A stretch of DNA of 64,000 nt from Ulvibacter algarum (GTDB lineage Bacteria; Bacteroidota; Bacteroidia; Flavobacteriales; Flavobacteriaceae): contig CANLBJ010000002.1 of the NCBI GenBank assembly GCA_947488905.1, forward strand, positions 372,001 to 436,000, read 5' to 3'. A model generated the notes under the pieces. That model made no database searches and was not told the origin of the DNA. It worked only from the letters and a program-made list of their open reading frames with translations. Every line of letters starts with the position of its first letter. Position 1 is the first letter of the stretch. Position numbers and translations under genes: made by a program. Below, piece after piece: positions 24,521 through 34,504 of this stretch.

Positions 24521-27500
24521 TAATGCGCACAAGCCCCTTGAATAAAGCTACCGCTCTCTTCGTGCCATTCAAATGACTGATTATAACCATTTACTTCCCA
24601 GTAAAAAGGAGCACGCTCTTTAGGCGAGTTACCAAGCTCATTCATAGTTTCTGGATCGTAAAGACGTCCGTTTTGCATTACATATTTTATGTATTGTGTA
24701 TTTTCAATATCTTCTAGCGGGTTTTTGTCAAGCACTAATAAATCTGCTAGTTTACCTACTTCTAGGCTTCCTATGTCTTGCCCAGCACCTATATAATTTG
24801 CTCCATTAATTGTTGCTGCTTTTAGTGCTTCGTGATTTCCTATTCCGCCAGAAGCAATCATCCATGTTTCCCAGTGGGCACCTATACCTTGTATTTGACC
24901 ATGTGCACCCATATTGACTTTTACTCCAGCTTCACTTAAGTCTTTAACTGTTTTTGAGACTAAGACATGTCCGTTTTCATATTCTTTTAAAGGTACCATT
25001 ACTCTATGTCTAGAACGACTATCAATAATCGCTCTCGGACTGTATTTTAATAGCTTCTCGTTTTCCCAAACATTATCGCGCTGGTAATAGAAAAACTCTC
25101 CATTAAGACCACCATAGTTTACAATAAGGGTAGGAGTATAGCCAGTACCGCTTGCTCCCCAAATCTCTAATACATCTTTATATACTGGAGCTACAGGAAT
25201 ATTGTGTTCTACACCAGTATGACCATCAATAACCATAGTAAGATTATGGAAGAACGTAGAACCACCTTCTGGTACTACATTAATTCCTTCTTCTCTTGCA
25301 GCTTGTAAGACTTGCTGACGTTGCTCGCGTCTTGGTTGGTTGTAACTCTTTACACTCTTAGCACCAAAGGCTTTGGTACGTCTAATACTGCTTCTAGCGT
25401 CATCAATATTATTAATCACAGCTTTAAAGTCACCATCTGCACCATAAAGAATAAAACCTGTAGAAAAAAGACGCGGTCCTGTAAGTTGGCCGTTTTTTTG
25501 AAGTTCACTCAATGTAAATACCGTTTCTGTATTTGCAGAAGGATCGTGCGATGTTGTTACTCCAAAAGCAAGGTTCGCTAAAAACTGCCAGTTTTGCTGT
25601 GCAGGCAATCCGCTTCTAAAAGCACCTATGTGGGCGTGACTATCTACCATTCCTGGCATAATAGTTTTGCCTAGCATCGTGTACATTTTTGCGTCGCTTG
25701 GTACTGGTGTAGTGGCTGCAGGACCTATAGAAACAATCTTATTACCTTCAACAACAATATTTCCGTTTTCTATAACTTCGTTGCCATTCATAGTGATGAT
25801 TCTAGCATTTACAAAAGCTATTTTTCCTGAGGGATTATCTACAGAGGCTTTTAAATTCACTTTTATTCCTTTTGTTGGCATTTCAGAAGGAGTATCACTA
25901 CCACCGTCAACAAAACTAAATTTCTCTTTTAATGTATTACTGAAATATTCATCACCCAACGTCCACATCACTTTTTTGCTGTCTGGTGACCAGTGAATAT
26001 TTACACCCGCATCTTTTGCTATTTGCTGTACAGGAACACTGTTACTATTACCGTCTAGCGTTAAAGGTTGCCCTATTTGTGGCATAGGAGCGATGTATAC
26101 TTTATGTAGGTTTGAGAATGCCACCCATTTATTATCTGGGCTTGGCACTATACGATTTGCGTATTTTGAGATCACGTGCTCACGTTCATCGTTTCCATTA
26201 AGATTAACAGATATTAATTTTTTTGTCAAATTTCCGAAGTAAGTACCACCTGTTTGAAGAAAAATACGACTGTCATCTGCGCTAAAACGTGGATATTCAC
26301 CTCCAGTTTCTAGTTTTTTTTCATTATCACCGGTAGCAGTCATTGTGTAAATCCCTGCGTTTTTGGTAAATGAATTACCTAAATCACTGTTTCCGCCTTC
26401 TTTTCTAAAAACAATTTTATTACCACTATTAGAAAAACTAGGTGTTCTGTATATCCCTTTTTCTGTAGTTAGTTTTTGAGGTGTGCCGCCATTAAGGTTG
26501 AGTTTATAAATGGCACCTTTTTCAATATCATTCCAGGTAACATAGATGATGTCTGTGCCGTTTGGGGCAAGGCTTGGTTCGTACTCAAAATCTGTTCCTG
26601 TTGTTAATCTTGTAGGGGTTCCGTTAGGTAATTCTTTTTTGTAGATTCTTCCTAGCGCATTAAATATTAGTGTTTTACCGTCTGGAGTAGTGATGGCATC
26701 TCTAATTACTTTAGAGGTGAAAGAAGTTCTTTCTATAGGTGTGTTTGTTTTTACCGTTTGTGCTAAGTCAATTTTTACATCTGCTTTAAAAGGGATGTTA
26801 GTTACGGCAAGACTTTTTACATTTATTTTCTGAAATGTTCCACCACTCCAGAATACAATATCTTCATTATTAGGCATCCAATCAAAATTAGGGTAGACTC
26901 CAAAAATGGCCCAAGCTTCTTGCTGGTCTTTATTTAAAGTATCATAAATAGGAAATTCTTCTCCCGTCTCTAAGTTATGAATGTATAGCACCGTTTTCTC
27001 TCTAACTCTCTTTACAAAAGCAAGTGTTTTACCATCTGGAGAAAGGGTAGGGCGAGCAGCACCACCTGGTCCTCCTGTGATTGTTGTCGTTTTACCTGTC
27101 TCAAATTCATATCTTTTAATTACATAAATCTGGCTGTTAGGATCTTTGTTGTATTGAAAATTTCCGCCGGGATACATATCTTCTGAGTAGTACAGATATT
27201 TTCCATCTGCAGATGCAAAAGGTTCTCCCACATCTTGCTGTTCGTTTTTACGTTCTGTTAATTGAAGTCCGCTACCACCAGTAATATGATATTGCCATAA
27301 CTCTCCAGCTCCTAAACTACGACCACTAGAAAAGTGTTTTCTGGCAATTAGATAATTGCCATCTGGCATCCATACTGCGTTATTAAGTAGTCTAAAACTT
27401 TCTTTAGTCACTTGTTTTGCATCGCTACCATTTGAGTTCATTACCCAAATATTATCACCGCCACCTGCATCACTAGTAAAAGAAATATGTTTTCCGTCTG

Positions 27501-27789
27501 GGCTAAAGCGTGGTTGCACTTCAAAGGCAATTCCTGTTCTTATTGCTGTTGCTTTTCCGCCAGAAACGGGCATTGTATAAATGTCACCTAGCATATCAAA
27601 CACAATGGTTTTGCCATCTGGGCTTACATCAAGGTTCATCCAAGTACCTTCTGTGGTTGTAAATTTGTGTGCTTTATAATTGAAATCTTTGCCAGGATTA
27701 TTGACATCCCACTTTGCTTCGTCTTTATTCTTTTGTGCAAAGGTTAAGGTCGTTGCTATTAGTAGTGTTAGGGTTAGAAGTTTTCTCAT
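24520..27789 (-). CDS. Propeller-amidohydrolase fusion protein
   Basis: A 1089-residue exported enzyme (signal peptide about 1-18). The first two thirds are a TolB/PD40-type beta-propeller with repeated SPDGK-T-I/L-x-F motifs (for example DVSPDGKTIVFD, LSPDGKTLAFVKR). From about residue 680 an amidohydrolase domain follows, with the metal site DSHAHIG in PGMVDSHAHIG and a late SLEVGKLADLLVLDKNP, as in imidazolonepropionase-type proteins. It probably cleaves cyclic amide or peptide substrates in the periplasm. The stop overlaps the next start (TAATG), indicating translational coupling to the downstream membrane protein. Confidence 0.9.
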   Translation of the reverse strand: MRKLLTLTLLIATTLTFAQKNKDEAKWDVNNPGKDFNYKAHKFTTTEGTWMNLDVSPDGKTIVFDMLGDIYTMPVSGGKATAIRTGIAFEVQPRFSPDGKHISFTSDAGGGDNIWVMNSNGSDAKQVTKESFRLLNNAVWMPDGNYLIARKHFSSGRSLGAGELWQYHITGGSGLQLTERKNEQQDVGEPFASADGKYLYYSEDMYPGGNFQYNKDPNSQIYVIKRYEFETGKTTTITGGPGGAARPTLSPDGKTLAFVKRVREKTVLYIHNLETGEEFPIYDTLNKDQQEAWAIFGVYPNFDWMPNNEDIVFWSGGTFQKINVKSLAVTNIPFKADVKIDLAQTVKTNTPIERTSFTSKVIRDAITTPDGKTLIFNALGRIYKKELPNGTPTRLTTGTDFEYEPSLAPNGTDIIYVTWNDIEKGAIYKLNLNGGTPQKLTTEKGIYRTPSFSNSGNKIVFRKEGGNSDLGNSFTKNAGIYTMTATGDNEKKLETGGEYPRFSADDSRIFLQTGGTYFGNLTKKLISVNLNGNDEREHVISKYANRIVPSPDNKWVAFSNLHKVYIAPMPQIGQPLTLDGNSNSVPVQQIAKDAGVNIHWSPDSKKVMWTLGDEYFSNTLKEKFSFVDGGSDTPSEMPTKGIKVNLKASVDNPSGKIAFVNARIITMNGNEVIENGNIVVEGNKIVSIGPAATTPVPSDAKMYTMLGKTIMPGMVDSHAHIGAFRSGLPAQQNWQFLANLAFGVTTSHDPSANTETVFTLSELQKNGQLTGPRLFSTGFILYGADGDFKAVINNIDDARSSIRRTKAFGAKSVKSYNQPRREQRQQVLQAAREEGINVVPEGGSTFFHNLTMVIDGHTGVEHNIPVAPVYKDVLEIWGASGTGYTPTLIVNYGGLNGEFFYYQRDNVWENEKLLKYSPRAIIDSRSRHRVMVPLKEYENGHVLVSKTVKDLSEAGVKVNMGAHGQIQGIGAHWETWMIASGGIGNHEALKAATINGANYIGAGQDIGSLEVGKLADLLVLDKNPLEDIENTQYIKYVMQNGRLYDPETMNELGNSPKERAPFYWEVNGYNQSFEWHEESGSFIQGACAH

Positions 27790-27945
27790 ATTTGGTTATT
27801 TACGTGTGTTGTAAAATTATTTTAAAGATATAGTTTTTTGAGGATGGCTACAAAGCCTAAATTTTTCATAAATCTTTCTTAACACCTGTAAAGAGAATCA
27901 AAGTATTATGAGATTTTTGTAAATTATTAAAAACTAAAAACAATT

Positions 27946-28776
27946 ATGAAAAAAATAATATTTGCTATAACCATTTCAATCTCATTTTTTGCCTGTAAAA
28001 ATGAAACAAAGCAAAATCAAGTTTTAACTGATACAAACGTAGATTTGATTCAAGAAGATGTGTCAAAATATACACCATCTAATGATGACTTTGCTTTAAA
28101 AATTGAGCAAGCGCACAATAAAGAAGTTTTTGTAAATAAAGATGCTGTATCATTTGATATCGCTATCCAGTTTGGTGGTAAAGAAAGACTAAATGGAAGA
28201 ATGACTTTAAAAACAGATAGCTCACACGGGCTCATAGAATTAACTGACGGTAATAAGATGTTTATAAATGGAGACAAACTTTTTGTTTCTCCAGGACTTG
28301 CAGATAATAAAGGGGTACGTTTTGATGCTTTTACTTGGTCTTATTTTGCTTTATTTCCTTTTAAATTAGGTGATGATGGTACACAGTGGTCTAATGCACA
28401 AAGTAGAGACTGGAACAAAACAAGTTATGACACTAAAAAGCTTTCTTTTAAAGCGGGTAGTGGTGATACACCAGATGATTGGTATGTTATTTACAAAGAT
28501 CAAAAAAACAATCTGCTTACGGCTGCTAGTTATATTGTAACTTTTGGTAAAACATTAGAAAAAGCAGAATCAGACCCACATGTTATTTCTTATGATGATT
28601 ATGTATCTGTAGATAATGTTCTTTTTGCAAAAGACTGGAAATTTTGGGGATGGTCAGAGAAGGATGGATTTGGGAGCGACCAAATAGGTGCAGCACAGCT
28701 TTCTAATATATCGTTTGTGACTACAGATGAAAATACATTTAAGGTACTTAATGACTTTGTAGAAATTACCAAATAG
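27946..28776 (+). CDS. DUF6503-type lipoprotein
   Basis: A 276-residue lipoprotein with a lipobox at Cys17 (FFAC). The mature protein has strands and Asp/Asn-rich loops (AHNKEVFVNKDAVSFDIAIQFGG, KMFINGDKLFVSPG, WSYFALFPFKLGDDGTQWS). This arrangement resembles the DUF6503 family of exported lipid-binding-like proteins; the assignment is by memory of the pattern and only moderately sure. It is a single gene with its own leader, ended by the 15-bp-stem hairpin at 28796. Confidence 0.65.
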   Translation: MKKIIFAITISISFFACKNETKQNQVLTDTNVDLIQEDVSKYTPSNDDFALKIEQAHNKEVFVNKDAVSFDIAIQFGGKERLNGRMTLKTDSSHGLIELTDGNKMFINGDKLFVSPGLADNKGVRFDAFTWSYFALFPFKLGDDGTQWSNAQSRDWNKTSYDTKKLSFKAGSGDTPDDWYVIYKDQKNNLLTAASYIVTFGKTLEKAESDPHVISYDDYVSVDNVLFAKDWKFWGWSEKDGFGSDQIGAAQLSNISFVTTDENTFKVLNDFVEITK

Positions 28777-28795
28777 TAATACACATTAAAAACTA

Positions 28796-28828
28796 AAAAG
28801 CCCATAACTATTGTAGTTATGGGCTTTT
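28796..28828. terminator. Bidirectional terminator, 15-bp stem
   Basis: A perfect inverted repeat (28796-28810 with 28814-28828) around TTG lies between two convergent genes, with A and T runs outside. It ends the gene at 27946 and the minus-strand gene at 28833. Confidence 0.9.
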
Positions 28829-28832
28829 ATTT

Positions 28833-29399
28833 TTATCTAGTTTTTATTTCATTCTCACAAAGTCTAATGATCTCATTTACTCTTTTTATAATTGTAGGTT
28901 CTGTTTTTGCAGTAGCCAACCATCTTAAATAACTTTTTTGATAACCAGGTGCAAGAGTTTTATAAAAAATAAAAGCCTTGTTATTTTTATCAAAAGCTTC
29001 TTGTAAAGTAGGAGGGATAATGCATTTTTCTGGACCATCCATTAGTGTCCAAGTACCCGTCTTCTTTGCGTGATTAATAATCTCCCATCCAGGTTCTTGA
29101 ATAAGCCCATCCTTTTCTAAGGCAATTATATGTGTTTTATTTACTGTGCTCCAACTACTTTTTGGGTTGCGTGGCGTAAAGAGTTGTTTTCGTTTACCAC
29201 CACCTAGACTTTTAACAGTGCTATCTATCCAACCAAAGCATAAAGCAACCTTCACAGCCTCTTCCCAGCGCATACTTATCTCTGGGTTATCTACTTTATA
29301 TAAGATGATATAAACGCCTTTTAAGTGTTGGTCGTGATTGGTTAGTAACCAGTCATAAAATTCAACATCTTTTGAGAAATATAGCTCTGGGCGTTCCAC
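28833..29399 (-). CDS. YdeI/OmpD-associated family protein
   Basis: A 188-residue soluble protein of the YdeI type. Visible family blocks are LYFSKDVEFYDWLLTNHD, the WEEAVKVALCFGWIDSTVKSLGG stretch, FTPRNPKSSWSTVNK, a GTWTLMDGPEKCIIPPTLQEAF segment and a final YLRWLATAKT. The name comes from E. coli YdeI, linked to stress and bacteriocin protection, but the molecular role is not known. The start is GTG (29399), because an in-frame stop lies just upstream and no ATG is near. It has its own bidirectional terminator. Confidence 0.88.
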   Translation of the reverse strand: MERPELYFSKDVEFYDWLLTNHDQHLKGVYIILYKVDNPEISMRWEEAVKVALCFGWIDSTVKSLGGGKRKQLFTPRNPKSSWSTVNKTHIIALEKDGLIQEPGWEIINHAKKTGTWTLMDGPEKCIIPPTLQEAFDKNNKAFIFYKTLAPGYQKSYLRWLATAKTEPTIIKRVNEIIRLCENEIKTR

Positions 29400-29486
29400 A
29401 GGTTGTTATTAATTGTTTTTGGGTTTAGAGTAATGAATGTCTAGGGAGATTTAGATTGCGCTCAACCAGACATTGATAATTAATTC

Positions 29487-31169
29487 TTATTTAATTAATT
29501 CACTCTCCACATAAAAATCATCTTTAATCTTAAGAGTTTTTATGTCTCCTGTATTTTCAAAAGACTTCCATTCTGCAGTAGGGTAAATCCATTGGTCTTT
29601 GCCATTTATTACAGCTATTACTGGCATATCAAAATCTTCTATGATATTTATATATCTAAACTCTATTTCGTTAAAAGAAGTTTGTTTGTATTCTACTTTA
29701 GGGACCTTTATAGTACGTAAATATTGATCCCAGAATTGGGTAAGATCAATACCAGTTTCTTTACTCATAAAATCTTCTACTTCTTGAGTAGTCACGTTTT
29801 TGTGATAAAACTCTTTATTTAAGTTTCTTAAAATATCTCTCCATTTTTTATCATCTTCTACTAACTGTCGTAAAGTATGAATGATATTTGCTCCTTTATA
29901 ATACATATCACTACTCCCTTCGTGATCCATATTGTAAGTACCTATTATAGGGCGATCATTATTTATTATTCTTCTCGTACCTACTACATACTCGCTAGCA
30001 GCAGCAGTACTGTAATTGTAGTCTAGAAATAAGTTTTCTGAATAAGCTGTAAAACCTTCGTGAATCCACATGTCTGCTACATCTTTGTTAGTAATGCTAT
30101 TTGCAAACCACTCGTGACCAGATTCGTGAATAATAATAAAGTCAAAACGCAAACCCCAGCCAGAGCCAGATAAGTCTTTTCCTAGATATCCATTTTCATA
30201 GTTATTTCCGTAGGTAACACTACTCTGGTGCTCCATACCCAGATAAGGTGCTTCTACCAGCTTATAGCTATCTTCATAAAAAGGATATTTACCAAACCAG
30301 TATTCAAATGCGTTAAGCATCATAGGTACTTGTTTAAATTGTTCTTTTGCCTTTTCTAGATTATAAGAGAGTACATAATAATCTACATCTAATATGCCAT
30401 TAAGTCCTTCGTGCTTGTAACCAAAATGTGTATAATCACCTACGTTTACATTTACACTATAGGTATTTATAGGCTGCGTTACTTTCCAGTGATACGTTTT
30501 AGTATCTCCGTTATCTTCTTCGGAAATAAGACGACCATTACCCACGCCCATTAAATGAGAAGGGGTAGTGATAGCAAGATCTACACCGTTGTCAGGCTCG
30601 TCTGAAGGGTGATCTTTAAGTGGCCACCACACGCTAGCGCCTATGCTTTGGTTTGCATTAGCAATAAAGTCTGTGCCGTTGTTATCTTTAGACCATACAA
30701 AACCACCATCCCACGGTGCATTTACAGCTTCTTTAGGAGCGCCTTCAAACTCAATGGTGATAGATTGCTCAGAACCAACTTTTGCAGCCTTTTTAAATTT
30801 TATGTAATGAAAATCACCTTTAGTTTTAAACTTAAGCTTCTTTCCATTTTGAGTGATCTTTTTAATCTCCATAGGAGACTGAAGGTCAATACGCATTAAT
30901 TTTTCAGATTTCAACACTTTGTAAGTAATAGTGTTGGTACCTTCTATAGTTTTAGATTTTGGGAATACTTCTACTTTAAGGTCGTAGTGCTGTACATCCC
31001 ACCAAGCGCGGTCTTCTGTTATTGTGCCTCTTAACTCAGCTTCTTTAGTAAACTTTTCTTGAGCGAATACCTGCGCTACAGTCAATAAAACAATGCTTAG
31101 ACTTATTAGATCTTTAGCGCTTATTTTATAAGAAAATCTTAGTACTTGTTTTAATTTATATATGCTCAA
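29487..31169 (-). CDS. M1 family metallopeptidase
   Basis: A 560-residue exported aminopeptidase-like enzyme. The zinc motif HExxH-x18-E is intact: His348, Glu349 and His352 in IIHESGHEW, and Glu371 in MWIHEGFTAYSE. The exopeptidase motif is seen as GMEHQ (about 311-315), where typical M1 enzymes have GxMEN. The N-terminal beta domain (about 50-250) fits the family. A signal peptide lies at about residues 20-37. The start used is TTG at 31169, since no ATG is available before the signal sequence. It releases N-terminal residues from peptides. An RTTTCCGAAG copy lies inside the gene at 30518. Confidence 0.9.
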   Translation of the reverse strand: MSIYKLKQVLRFSYKISAKDLISLSIVLLTVAQVFAQEKFTKEAELRGTITEDRAWWDVQHYDLKVEVFPKSKTIEGTNTITYKVLKSEKLMRIDLQSPMEIKKITQNGKKLKFKTKGDFHYIKFKKAAKVGSEQSITIEFEGAPKEAVNAPWDGGFVWSKDNNGTDFIANANQSIGASVWWPLKDHPSDEPDNGVDLAITTPSHLMGVGNGRLISEEDNGDTKTYHWKVTQPINTYSVNVNVGDYTHFGYKHEGLNGILDVDYYVLSYNLEKAKEQFKQVPMMLNAFEYWFGKYPFYEDSYKLVEAPYLGMEHQSSVTYGNNYENGYLGKDLSGSGWGLRFDFIIIHESGHEWFANSITNKDVADMWIHEGFTAYSENLFLDYNYSTAAASEYVVGTRRIINNDRPIIGTYNMDHEGSSDMYYKGANIIHTLRQLVEDDKKWRDILRNLNKEFYHKNVTTQEVEDFMSKETGIDLTQFWDQYLRTIKVPKVEYKQTSFNEIEFRYINIIEDFDMPVIAVINGKDQWIYPTAEWKSFENTGDIKTLKIKDDFYVESELIK

Positions 31170-31266
31170 GTTTATTAATTTGAATGATTATTAAAATGTA
31201 GATGCTTTAGTTTTTTAAGCTTCTAGCAAAAGTATAATTTAAAAACCAAATTGAAAAATCTAGAGT

Positions 31267-31276
31267 ATTTCCGAAG
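31267..31276 (+). repeat. RTTTCCGAAG motif (intergenic copy)
   Basis: ATTTCCGAAG lies between the start of the M1 peptidase gene (31169) and the terminator of the T9SS protein gene (31323). It is one of 17 copies in the window. Confidence 0.6.
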
Positions 31277-31322
31277 TGATTATTAAATAGTAATTATTGC
31301 AGGATCAATGTACCCTAAAATA

Positions 31323-31363
31323 AATAAGCGAGCTAAAGATATAAAACCTTTAGCTCGCTTATT
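31323..31363. terminator. Terminator after the 970-residue T9SS gene
   Basis: A perfect 16-bp inverted repeat (31323-31338 with 31348-31363) with a 9-base loop. It follows the stop of the minus-strand gene at 31385. Confidence 0.9.
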
Positions 31364-31384
31364 AACTATTAAAAAATAAAGTAG

Positions 31385-34297
31385 TTACTCTTTTATAACT
31401 CGTTTTACAAAAACTCTGTTTTCTGTAGTGATTTTTACAAAATAAACACCATTTGCTCTAGAGGCTACATCTAACTCTAGCGTATTGTTATTTACGGTAG
31501 TGTTATATAAAATTCTTCCTTGTAAATCTATAAGGGTTACAGTGTTAATATTGTTTTTTGCCGAAATAGTCAATACATTTTTAACTGGGTTAGGGTGTAA
31601 TTTAATACTATCATCTATCTCAAACTCTGTATTACCTAATAGTGTTTGAAAGGTAGTATTAGCATCATTAGTTTCTATAGGGAAATTATAGTCAAAAAAT
31701 ATCTCTGCGTGTTTAGTTACCGTACTGTTTTCTTCTAGGTCATCAAGTGTTCTAAGTTTTAACAATATATTACCATGACCGCCTGTATCTAATTGAATAG
31801 ACTGAAACACAATTCTTACTTGATTACCTTCTATTTCTATCACAGGATCGTGTGAGCTACTTAATATTTGAAGGGTACTAATATCAAACATAGTAGGGTC
31901 AACATCTGTCACTACTACAACGTTTTCTGCATAGAAATCACCCGTGTTTTCAAAATTAATGATGTAATGTAAATAATCACCTATCTCTGTATTGTCTTCA
32001 AATTCACCTTCTAGACAAGTAATATCGTTAGGGTCATAAGAGCCTACAACTATTTGATTATAATCAAAGATGTTATCATCTGGTGTTAAGTCATCTGTAA
32101 CAGGATTAATAGTAACCGTAAAATCAAGTTCGTCACCTATATTAACAGCTGGTGTTTCTGTAGGACCATTAACATTAAATGTCACATAAACACTTCTGCT
32201 CTCAAAAGGAACTAAGTCTTGATAATCCCAAGTTAATAATCCAGTTGTTTGTGTTGCAGGGTTTATTGTAGCAGATAAATAATCTAAAAGATCATCATCA
32301 TATGCTAAGCTATAGTTTCCAGATAGTATTTGGTTTCCTTTGTTTTTATAGGTTATCACATACTGCGCATCAAACCCCGGTCTAGCCGGCATAGTAGGAG
32401 CAATAACTATTTCTAAATCGTTTTGTACTCCATTAGGACTTATACAAAAATCTTGAGTTGCTACATTATTATTAGCATCAGGGAAATTTACCGTAAAGTC
32501 AACTGGATTTGCAATAAAAAGAGGTGAATTCTCAATGTTTGGGGTAATAGTAAAATTACCTGCGAGTCTATAAAATTCATATTCACCTAATGCATTTGTA
32601 TAAGTACTTGTTATGGTAGCCCCATCGTCTATATCCATTCTAATAAAAGAATATGGATTATCATTAATATCGCAACCATTATCGTTTTGATCATATAATA
32701 CGGTACCAGAAATTTTATTTCGAACATCATAAGGGTCTGTACCTAATGTTACTTCTGCGGCATTACTAAAGTTATCACCATCACAATTACCTTGTTGCCA
32801 GATAAGGTTATCAGGATTATAACCAGTATAACCTGGATTTTGAACAGGTAGACAAGGGTCTAATGATGTTGTAGGTTCAAACACATTAGGGATACCATCG
32901 CCATCATCATCATCACCACTAAAAATAGTTACAGTTGGATCATCTGTAGGATTTCCGTTAGTAGAACCATCTCCATTTGCTGTCTCTGTGTTTTCATTGT
33001 CTACAATTGGACTGCCGTCAGTATCTGTATCTGTATCTGAAATATCAATTACAGGTACGCCAGATGGACTTTCTCCAGTGGCTACAGCGCTATTCTCAAC
33101 ATAGCCTGCAGTTAAATCTGCTAGTGTAATTATATGAATAACCTCTGTAGAAACGATATCACCTGGAGTCATCGCTGCAATTGGATTTACAAATGCAGGG
33201 TCAATCACAGCATTGCTATCGGTAAGAAGCACATCTGTTAAAGTAGTGTTTCCGGTATTTTCTATGGTTATTAAATAGGTAATAACATCATTTTCAGCAC
33301 CAATTCCTGATACGTTGGCTTGACTCTTTGTTACGGTAAGATTGTTATTTTGGAAAAGATTAGTCACCGTTGGATCATCTGTTGAGTCGCCGTTAATTGT
33401 ACCATCACCATCTGGAGTTTCTACATTCTCATTGTTTGAAATTGGGTTTCCATTAGGGTCTGTGTCAGTATCACTAACATCTGTAATTACACCCACTATA
33501 CTCGTTCCAGTTGCAGATGCGCTACCTTCAATAAAGCCTGCATCAATATCATCTTGTATGATTACTTGTGTTGCTTCTATAATAACAGATGTACCAGGTT
33601 TCATCTCTGCAATTGGGTTAGTAAATGGCGGCTCTAAAAAAGCATTATTATCTGTAACTGTAACATTGCTAAGTGTTGTATTACCTGTATTGTGAACGAT
33701 AATAGAATAGGTAATAACATCATTTATACTACCAGTACCCGAAATTGAAACTTGATTCTTGGTTAGTGTAAGATCTCCATACTGAGCGCTTGTGTACGTA
33801 AAAATAGCTTCATTTCCTGTTGCATCTGTATTTGTATCTGTTGCAGCTATATTCACATTAAACCCATTTATAGGGTTTGCCATGGTACTATCTTGTATGA
33901 CAGTAAATCCCACACAAATATTCCCACTCCAGTCTGCAGGTATAATTGCATTTTGTGTGAAAGTTAATATACTAGAAGCTTGATCATATGATAGTGTGAA
34001 ATAATCTAATATACTTCCGGTAACTTCACCTAAATCATTGTTAGTTAATTCTAGAAATTGTAAATCCATTGACATTGTTACGTTTGCAATACCTGGAAAT
34101 GATTCTGCAGGAACGTCTATACCTGATGATTCTATAAAAGTAAAACAGCCTACTCCAGTATTATCACCGTCCGGGATTAGTCCTAACGGAATAGGATAAA
34201 GAGTAGATTCTGTAATACTTACTGATTGTGCATTAAGCGTAAAAAAACAGCCTATGAAAAAGATAATAGCGAGGTAGTTTTTTAAAATGTTTTTCAT
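31385..34297 (-). CDS. T9SS surface protein with DUF11 repeats
   Basis: A 970-residue secreted protein. After a signal peptide (about 1-23) comes an N-terminal module of about 150 residues shared with the genes at 34505 and 62799 (QSVSITESTLYPIPL to ATGNEAIFTYT). Two tandem DUF11-type repeats follow (about 180-310 and 315-455, with LTLTKNQVSISGTGSINDV and LTVTKSQANVSGIG starts). Next come a DDDDGDGIPNVFEP calcium-type segment, an SdrD-like domain, a DUF11-like strand domain and a T9SS C-terminal sorting domain (about 890-970, LHPNPVKNVLTI, ANGVYFVKI, RVIKE end). It is probably a surface adhesin. The paralog at 34505 lacks the two DUF11 repeats. Confidence 0.92.
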   Translation of the reverse strand: MKNILKNYLAIIFFIGCFFTLNAQSVSITESTLYPIPLGLIPDGDNTGVGCFTFIESSGIDVPAESFPGIANVTMSMDLQFLELTNNDLGEVTGSILDYFTLSYDQASSILTFTQNAIIPADWSGNICVGFTVIQDSTMANPINGFNVNIAATDTNTDATGNEAIFTYTSAQYGDLTLTKNQVSISGTGSINDVITYSIIVHNTGNTTLSNVTVTDNNAFLEPPFTNPIAEMKPGTSVIIEATQVIIQDDIDAGFIEGSASATGTSIVGVITDVSDTDTDPNGNPISNNENVETPDGDGTINGDSTDDPTVTNLFQNNNLTVTKSQANVSGIGAENDVITYLITIENTGNTTLTDVLLTDSNAVIDPAFVNPIAAMTPGDIVSTEVIHIITLADLTAGYVENSAVATGESPSGVPVIDISDTDTDTDGSPIVDNENTETANGDGSTNGNPTDDPTVTIFSGDDDDGDGIPNVFEPTTSLDPCLPVQNPGYTGYNPDNLIWQQGNCDGDNFSNAAEVTLGTDPYDVRNKISGTVLYDQNDNGCDINDNPYSFIRMDIDDGATITSTYTNALGEYEFYRLAGNFTITPNIENSPLFIANPVDFTVNFPDANNNVATQDFCISPNGVQNDLEIVIAPTMPARPGFDAQYVITYKNKGNQILSGNYSLAYDDDLLDYLSATINPATQTTGLLTWDYQDLVPFESRSVYVTFNVNGPTETPAVNIGDELDFTVTINPVTDDLTPDDNIFDYNQIVVGSYDPNDITCLEGEFEDNTEIGDYLHYIINFENTGDFYAENVVVVTDVDPTMFDISTLQILSSSHDPVIEIEGNQVRIVFQSIQLDTGGHGNILLKLRTLDDLEENSTVTKHAEIFFDYNFPIETNDANTTFQTLLGNTEFEIDDSIKLHPNPVKNVLTISAKNNINTVTLIDLQGRILYNTTVNNNTLELDVASRANGVYFVKITTENRVFVKRVIKE

Positions 34298-34446
34298 AAT
34301 TTAATTATTTAATTGCGTCTCTACTTGATATTTAATAAAGTGAGATGCTTTTTTCTATCTAATAATAGACCATCTAGGTAAGTATGTACTTAGGTTAATA
34401 CATCTCTTAGTTTAACTTCTCTGGTAACACTTCTTTGTTAATTACT

Positions 34447-34486
34447 AATAGCAGGCCAAAGGTATAAAACCCTTGGCTTGCTTATT
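34447..34486 (-). terminator. Imperfect terminator after the 679-residue T9SS gene
   Basis: Arms AATAGCAGGCCAAAGG and CCTTGGCTTGCTTATT (34447-34486) pair with few mismatches around a loop TATAAAACC. The loop is nearly identical to that of the terminator at 31323, reflecting duplication of the whole gene with its 3' end. Confidence 0.75.
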
Positions 34487-34504
34487 AGATACTTTATTTA
34501 GTAT

